From contig VBAE01000250.1 of assembly GCA_005882415.1 (NCBI GenBank), forward strand, positions 1 to 10,352: 10,352 nt of DNA. The letters are read 5' to 3'. The DNA is from Alphaproteobacteria bacterium (GTDB taxonomy: Bacteria; Pseudomonadota; Alphaproteobacteria; Sphingomonadales; Sphingomonadaceae). Shown in pieces: positions 6,722-10,352 of the stretch. The translations under genes and the position numbers were made by a program. The notes beneath the pieces are model-generated. The model ran no database searches. It was not told where the DNA came from and saw nothing but the letters and a program-made list of their open reading frames with translations. The stretch's first letter is position 1; the number at the start of each line of letters is the position of its first letter.

Positions 6722-7468
6722 TCAGCGCTTCAGGCCGTTGGCGATCGCCATCAGCTGGTCGCCGGCCTGGACGACCTGGGCGTTGGCGGCATAGGCGCGC
6801 TGCATCAGCAGCAGCGAGACCATCTCTTCCGTCAGCTCGACGTTGGAAGCTTCCAGCGAACCCTGGACGAAGGCGCCGCCGCTCGTGCTCTCCATGTCGG
6901 CGGTGACCAGATCCTCGGGCGAAGTCACCCGGTAGAGGCCGCCTTCCAGCGCCGTCACTGCCCCGACGTCCCGGACCTGCGCGAGCTCGATCTTGCCGAT
7001 CTCGCTCGCCGTGGTCTCGCCTTCCGCAATCGCCGTGACCGTCCCGTCGCGGGCGATGGTGAGCGCGGTCGCGCCTTCGGGCACGGTGATCCCGGCCTTG
7101 AGCGCAAGACCGTTGGCCGCGGCAAGCTGGCCATCGGCATTGATCTTCAGCTGGCCGCCTCGCCACAGCAGGTTCTCGCCGCCCGGGCCGATCAGCTCGA
7201 TGAACCCGTCGCCGCTGATCGCGACGTCGAGCGGGCTCCCGGTCTCGCGCAAATCGCCCTGGGTGAACACGCGCGACGAGGAATTGAGGTTCACCCCCGT
7301 CGTCTCCGCCGGCCCGGCCGAGCCGCCCTCGGCCGATGCCGCCGGCACCAGCTCCGAGAAGCGCACCTGCGACCGCTTGAAGGCGGGCGTGTTGAGATTG
7401 GCGATATTGTTGGCGACGACGTCCAGCGCCCGCTCCTGCGACTGCAGGCCGGTCGCGGCGATGTCAGC
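6722..7468 (-). pseudogene. flgG: Distal rod protein FlgG, start codon and first residues missing
   Basis: This frame encodes about 248 residues of a FlgG-like protein. It opens with AADIAATGLQSQERALDVVA followed by NNIANLNTPAFKR, the conserved N-terminal rod helix and loop. It continues with GSPLDVAISGDGF, and ends with EASNVELTEEMVSLLLMQRA and a final helix (YAANAQVVQAGDQLMAIANG). FlgG builds the distal rod that passes through the P and L rings. No ATG, GTG or TTG occurs in this frame between an in-frame stop at 7546-7544 and the conserved motif; the first candidate is GTG 7366, inside the protein after the NNIAN motif. That would give 214 residues lacking the essential helix. The sequence is joined directly to flgF in the -1 frame, so roughly 4-8 N-terminal residues and the start are lost. 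Possible causes: a deletion spanning the gene boundary, a one-base loss in an flgF-flgG fusion, or an assembly error. The family is clear; whether the gene works is doubtful. Confidence 0.8.
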
Positions 7469-8091
7469 CGCTGGGCGCTTTCGGCGCGGCGCAGCGATTC
7501 CATGATCGTCACCATCTCGTCTCCCGTCGATACGTTCGAAGCTTCATAGGCGCCTTGCCGGATCGTTCCGGAGGCGGGTTCGCCGCTCGCGCCGGCGGCT
7601 GCGCGGAGCAGCCCGCCGCCCGCGTCGTCGAGCATTGCGAGGTCGGCGAAACCGGTGATGGCGATGCGCGCGACCGGGCTTCCGTTCTGGAGCACCGTGC
7701 CGTCGCTTCCGATCTCGAACGCGCCTTCGCCGATCGCGATGTCGCCGCCGTCGGCGCCCTGCAGCGCCATGCCCGCTTCGGTGACCAGCCGGCCCTCGCC
7801 GTCGCGGCGAAGCTGGCCGTGGCGCGTGTAGAGCGTTTCATCGCCGCTCTTCACCGCGAAGAAGCCGTCGCCGGTGATTGCGAGGTCGGTCATGCTCCCC
7901 GTCTCGACTTCCTTGCCGGCCTTCAAATCCGCGAAGGAGGAGAGGGTGGTCGAGCCTTGGACGAGCTCGGCGAAGTCGACCTTGCGCTTGTAGCCGGGCG
8001 TCGCGACGTTCGAGACGTTCTGCGCCGCAGTCTCCACCCGCCGCTCCGACTGGGCGAGGATGGCTGAGGCGCTTTCGAGGAATCCTTGCAT
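7291..8091 (-). CDS. flgF: Proximal rod protein FlgF, C-terminus replaced by out-of-frame residues
   Basis: The start is ATG 8091, preceded by AAGGAAG eight bases upstream; the longer open frame upstream of it is flhA read out of frame. The protein begins MQGFLESASAILAQSERRVE and carries the rod motif QNVSNVATPGYKRK (about residues 24-37), ITGDGFFAVKSGD in the middle, and the late motif EASNVSTGDEMVTIMESLRRAE. This is the flagellar basal-body rod/hook family (FlgE/F/G). It is called FlgF because it precedes a FlgG-like sequence. FlgF is an axial rod subunit exported to the periplasm. After AESAQR (around 7470) homology stops: the terminal helix, normally about 20 more residues, is absent and the frame runs on through flgG sequence to a stop at 7291, giving 266 residues of which only about 208 look genuine. 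It is probably non-functional as read, unless a frameshift occurs. FlgF versus a second FlgG-like paralogue cannot be settled from sequence alone. Confidence 0.8.
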   Translation of the reverse strand: MQGFLESASAILAQSERRVETAAQNVSNVATPGYKRKVDFAELVQGSTTLSSFADLKAGKEVETGSMTDLAITGDGFFAVKSGDETLYTRHGQLRRDGEGRLVTEAGMALQGADGGDIAIGEGAFEIGSDGTVLQNGSPVARIAITGFADLAMLDDAGGGLLRAAAGASGEPASGTIRQGAYEASNVSTGDEMVTIMESLRRAESAQRLTSPRPACSRRSGRWTSSPTISPISTRPPSSGRRCASRSWCRRHRPRAARPGRRRRRG

Positions 8092-8099
8092 TCTTACTG

Positions 8100-8106
8100 C
8101 TTCCTT
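8100..8106 (-). promoter_or_regulatory. Shine-Dalgarno site of flgF
   Basis: On the minus strand AAGGAAG lies eight bases before ATG 8091 and touches the flhA stop codon. It decides the start, because the open frame continues upstream without a stop to 8238. Confidence 0.7.
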
Positions 8107-10139
8107 TATTCGACGTTGAGGACGGCGAACGACTTCAAGTCGACGGTGGGCGGGACCTCGTTGACCGAGACGATGGCGAGGCGCGGGATGCTCCGCCGGG
8201 TGAAGGTCTTGAGGTGGCGGCGGATGTTGGGCCCGCACAGCAGCACCGGCGACAGGCTCTCCTTCATCATCGACTCGGTGAGCGGGATGAGCTTGCGCAT
8301 CAGCTGCTCGGCGAGGCGCGGATCGATCGCGAACCCGCTCGATGCGTCGTTGCGCCTGATGCTTTCGCCGATCTGCGCCTCGATCCGGGGATTGAGGCTG
8401 AGCACGTTCAATTCGTCATTGGACCCGCGAAGCGTCTGGCAGATCCCGTGGCAGAGCCGCTGCCGGACATGCTCGGTGAGCTCGGCGGGATCCTTGGTAT
8501 GCCGGCCGACGTCGACCAGCGCTTCGCAGATGAGGTCGATGTTGCGGATCGACACTTCCTCGGCGAGCAGGTTCTGGAGCACGCGCTGGATGTCGGAAAC
8601 GGTCATCACCGTCGGCACCAGCTCCTCGATGAGGCCCGGCTGGCGGCTGCGCACCCCGTCGAGCATCGGCGTCACGTCGGCCCGGGTGAGCAGGGTCGCC
8701 GCCTCGTTCTTGAGCACTTCGCCCAAATGGGTGATCAGCACCGTCACCGGGTCGACCAGCGTGTAGCCATGGTCGAGCGCGCGGTCGCGGACGGACGGGT
8801 CGATCCAGATCCCCGGAAGCCCGAAGGCGGGGTCGCGCGCCTCGACGCCGGGCAGCTTCTCCGTCGACGGGGTGGCGCGGATCGCGAGCACCCGGTCGGG
8901 ATGGATGGTCGACTGGGCGTAGCGGGAGCCGAACAAAGCGATGTGATAGTCGAGCGCGTCCGGCTCCGATCCGTCGCGCACCGTCACCGCCGGGAAAGCG
9001 AAGCCGGTCGCCCGCTCCTGCTGGGTGCGAAGGCTCGCGATGCGGTCGCTCAGCACCGGCTTTTGCGACTGCCACTGGGCGCTGAGGTCGCGGCCGAGCA
9101 GGATCTCGATCGCCGGGGCAGGGCCGGCCGCAGCGCCGCCCGACGCCGCCTCCGAAGCCGCTTCCTCGATCTCCGCCGAAGCCTCTCCGGCGCGCCGCTT
9201 GCGGATCGTGAACCAGGCGAAGGCCGCCCCGGCGCCGATGATCGCGATCGGCCATTTCGGCATTCCCGGAAGCGTCAGCAGCGCGACCAGGGCGAAGAGC
9301 ACGATCAGCGCGATCTTCGGCACCGAAGCGAGCTGGCTGAAAATCTCGGTGCTGAGCTGCCGGTCGGCGCTCGAGCGGGTGACGATGATTCCGGTCGCCA
9401 CCGAGATGATCAAAGCCGGCACCTGGGTGACGATGCCGTCGCCGATGGTGAGCAGGGTGAAGGTCTGGAGCGCCTCGTTCCAGTCCATCCCCATCTGGGC
9501 GACGCCGACGATCCAGCCGGCCAGGATGTCGATCAACAGGATGATGATCCCGGCGACCGCGTCGCCCTTCACGAACTTGCTGGCGCCGTCCATCGCTCCG
9601 TAGAAGGCCGCTTCCTTCTCCAGCTCCTTGCGCCGACGCTTTGCCTCGTCCTGGTCGATGAGACCCATGTTGAGGTCCGCGTCGATGCTCATCTGCTGGC
9701 CGGGCACGGAATCGAGCACGAAGCGGGCGGCGACTTCGGAGACGCGCTGGGCGCCCGAGGTCACCACCACATATTGGACGACGACGAGGATGAAGAAGAC
9801 GACCAGCCCAACGACGAACTGGCCCTGCACCGCGAACTCGCCGATCGCGTCGATCACGTCGCCGGCATGGGCGCCGGAGAGGATGAGGCGGGTCGCGGCG
9901 ACGTTGAGCGACAGCCGGAACAGCGTCGTCACCAGCAGCAGCGACGGGAAGGTCGAGAATTCGACCGGCTTCTGAACGTAGAAGGTCAGCAGCAGGATGG
10001 TCAGGCCCAGCGCCAGGTTCACGATCAGGAAGAAGTCCAGCATCGGCGCCGGGATCGGCGCGAACAGGATCATCAGGATGGTGAGGACGCCGCCGACCAG
10101 GAACAGGTCCTGGTTGCGGCCGAGGGTGCGGCTAAGCAT
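8106..10139 (-). CDS. flhA: Flagellar export gate protein FlhA
   Basis: A complete 677-residue protein, close to the usual FlhA length of about 690. Residues 1-315 hold about eight hydrophobic segments (roughly 12-30, 35-55, 64-80, 107-127, 196-216, 228-254, 276-292, 296-312). Between the fourth and fifth lies the conserved cytoplasmic loop (about 129-195) with SEVAARFVLDSVPGQQM, DADLNMGLI and FYGAMDGASKFVKGDA, the hallmark of the FHIPEP family. After an acidic/alanine-rich linker (about 318-345) comes the soluble C-terminal domain with DPAFGLPGIWID, VDPVTVLITHL and IQRVLQNLLAEEVSIRN. FlhA forms the nonameric ring under the export pore that docks chaperone-substrate complexes and uses the proton motive force. 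The ATG overlaps the end of flhB by 8 bp; flgF follows after 14 bp. The linker is alanine/glutamate rich, but nothing essential looks missing. Confidence 0.97.
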   Translation of the reverse strand: MLSRTLGRNQDLFLVGGVLTILMILFAPIPAPMLDFFLIVNLALGLTILLLTFYVQKPVEFSTFPSLLLVTTLFRLSLNVAATRLILSGAHAGDVIDAIGEFAVQGQFVVGLVVFFILVVVQYVVVTSGAQRVSEVAARFVLDSVPGQQMSIDADLNMGLIDQDEAKRRRKELEKEAAFYGAMDGASKFVKGDAVAGIIILLIDILAGWIVGVAQMGMDWNEALQTFTLLTIGDGIVTQVPALIISVATGIIVTRSSADRQLSTEIFSQLASVPKIALIVLFALVALLTLPGMPKWPIAIIGAGAAFAWFTIRKRRAGEASAEIEEAASEAASGGAAAGPAPAIEILLGRDLSAQWQSQKPVLSDRIASLRTQQERATGFAFPAVTVRDGSEPDALDYHIALFGSRYAQSTIHPDRVLAIRATPSTEKLPGVEARDPAFGLPGIWIDPSVRDRALDHGYTLVDPVTVLITHLGEVLKNEAATLLTRADVTPMLDGVRSRQPGLIEELVPTVMTVSDIQRVLQNLLAEEVSIRNIDLICEALVDVGRHTKDPAELTEHVRQRLCHGICQTLRGSNDELNVLSLNPRIEAQIGESIRRNDASSGFAIDPRLAEQLMRKLIPLTESMMKESLSPVLLCGPNIRRHLKTFTRRSIPRLAIVSVNEVPPTVDLKSFAVLNVE

Positions 10140-10352
10140 GCTGCGCCTCCCCGCGGTTGCGGCGGAGCGTCAGATAGATGTCGGCGACGCGGCGGAAGCG
10201 GTCGTCCGGAATCTCCCGGCCGACCATGCAGCGCTTGAACAGGTCGCGCGCCAGCATCTTGTCCTCGACGATGACGACATTGTGCTGGAAGGCGAGCCTC
10301 CTGATCCGCCCCGCGAAATCGTGCGCGCCCTTCGCCACCACCACCGGCGCGG
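10132..10352 (-). CDS. flhB: FlhB C-terminal cytoplasmic domain (5' end outside window)
   Basis: Partial gene; its upstream part lies beyond the right edge. The visible 72 residues begin APVVVAKGAH and continue with a segment containing HNVVIVEDKMLARDLF and VGREIPDDRFRRVADIY, the typical end of the FlhB/SctU export-switch family. In this family the autocleavage motif NPTH lies a short distance before the AP-VVAKG segment, so it should fall just outside the window; the transmembrane half is also missing. FlhB is the inner-membrane subunit of the flagellar type III export gate that switches substrate specificity from rod/hook to filament proteins. The stop TAG overlaps the flhA start by 8 bp, which supports cotranslation. 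The GTG at 10344 is internal to the protein, not its start. The identification is secure. Confidence 0.9.
   Translation of the reverse strand, partial: APVVVAKGAHDFAGRIRRLAFQHNVVIVEDKMLARDLFKRCMVGREIPDDRFRRVADIYLTLRRNRGEAQHA

Noticed and set aside
7460..7500. Programmed -1 frameshift making a FlgF-FlgG fusion
   Set aside because: The -1 frame is open from 7543, so a slip is possible, but no canonical slippery heptamer was evident and I could not identify a stimulatory stem-loop. Kept only as an alternative in the junction finding.
7878..10238. A 786-codon open frame on the plus strand opposite flhA
   Set aside because: It is the antisense shadow of flhA in GC-rich DNA: the composition is extremely rich in Arg, His, Asp and Glu, with no domain or ribosome site, while the minus strand encodes an unmistakable FlhA.
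1..10352. Non-flagellar type III secretion (injectisome) cluster
   Set aside because: The export proteins are shared by both systems, but rod (FlgB/C/F/G), P-ring and L-ring genes (FlgI, FlgH, FlgA) and FliE identify a flagellum.
1..10352. Sigma-54 or sigma-28 promoters, terminators, tRNA, CRISPR or insertion sequences
   Set aside because: By eye I found no convincing match on either strand; gaps between genes are at most 21 bp and no direct or inverted repeats of mobile-element type were seen.

Overview
The window is a dense, one-directional flagellar operon. Every gene lies on the minus strand, so in transcription order it reads from the right edge (10352) to the left edge (1). The high-GC sequence, frequent GTG starts, and the style of the short FlgF/FlgG-type and ring proteins suggest an alphaproteobacterium, plausibly a sphingomonad (Sphingomonadales). 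That placement is inference from general resemblance, not a database match.

Layout in transcription order: the C-terminal end of flhB (cut by the window), flhA (complete), flgF, flgG (N-terminus broken), flgA, flgH, flgI, flgB, flgC, fliE, fliF, an unrecognised 113-residue protein in the place where fliG usually sits, fliH, fliI, and the first six codons of the next gene (probably fliJ). Almost all boundaries are overlaps of 1-8 bp or gaps of no more than 21 bp. ATGA, GTGA and TGATG overlaps point to translational coupling. I saw no convincing internal promoter, terminator, RNA gene, mobile element, CRISPR array or gene-free stretch over 300 bp.

Together the genes cover the flagellar type III export apparatus (FlhA, FlhB, FliH, FliI), the MS ring (FliF), the adaptor and rod (FliE, FlgB, FlgC, FlgF, FlgG), and the P and L rings with the P-ring chaperone (FlgI, FlgH, FlgA). 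Switch proteins (FliG, FliM, FliN), hook and filament genes are not in this window.

The departures from a textbook cluster are these. (1) The flgF/flgG junction is broken: flgF loses its C-terminal helix and flgG has no start codon before its conserved N-terminal motif, the two being joined out of frame. (2) FliF is short, with a cytoplasmic tail of only about 30 residues, and is followed by a 113-residue protein with a strong Shine-Dalgarno sequence instead of FliG. (3) FlgH has an ordinary signal peptide and no lipobox cysteine. (4) FlgA is short. Either this is a compact divergent flagellar system, possibly a secondary one, or it has begun to decay at flgFG.
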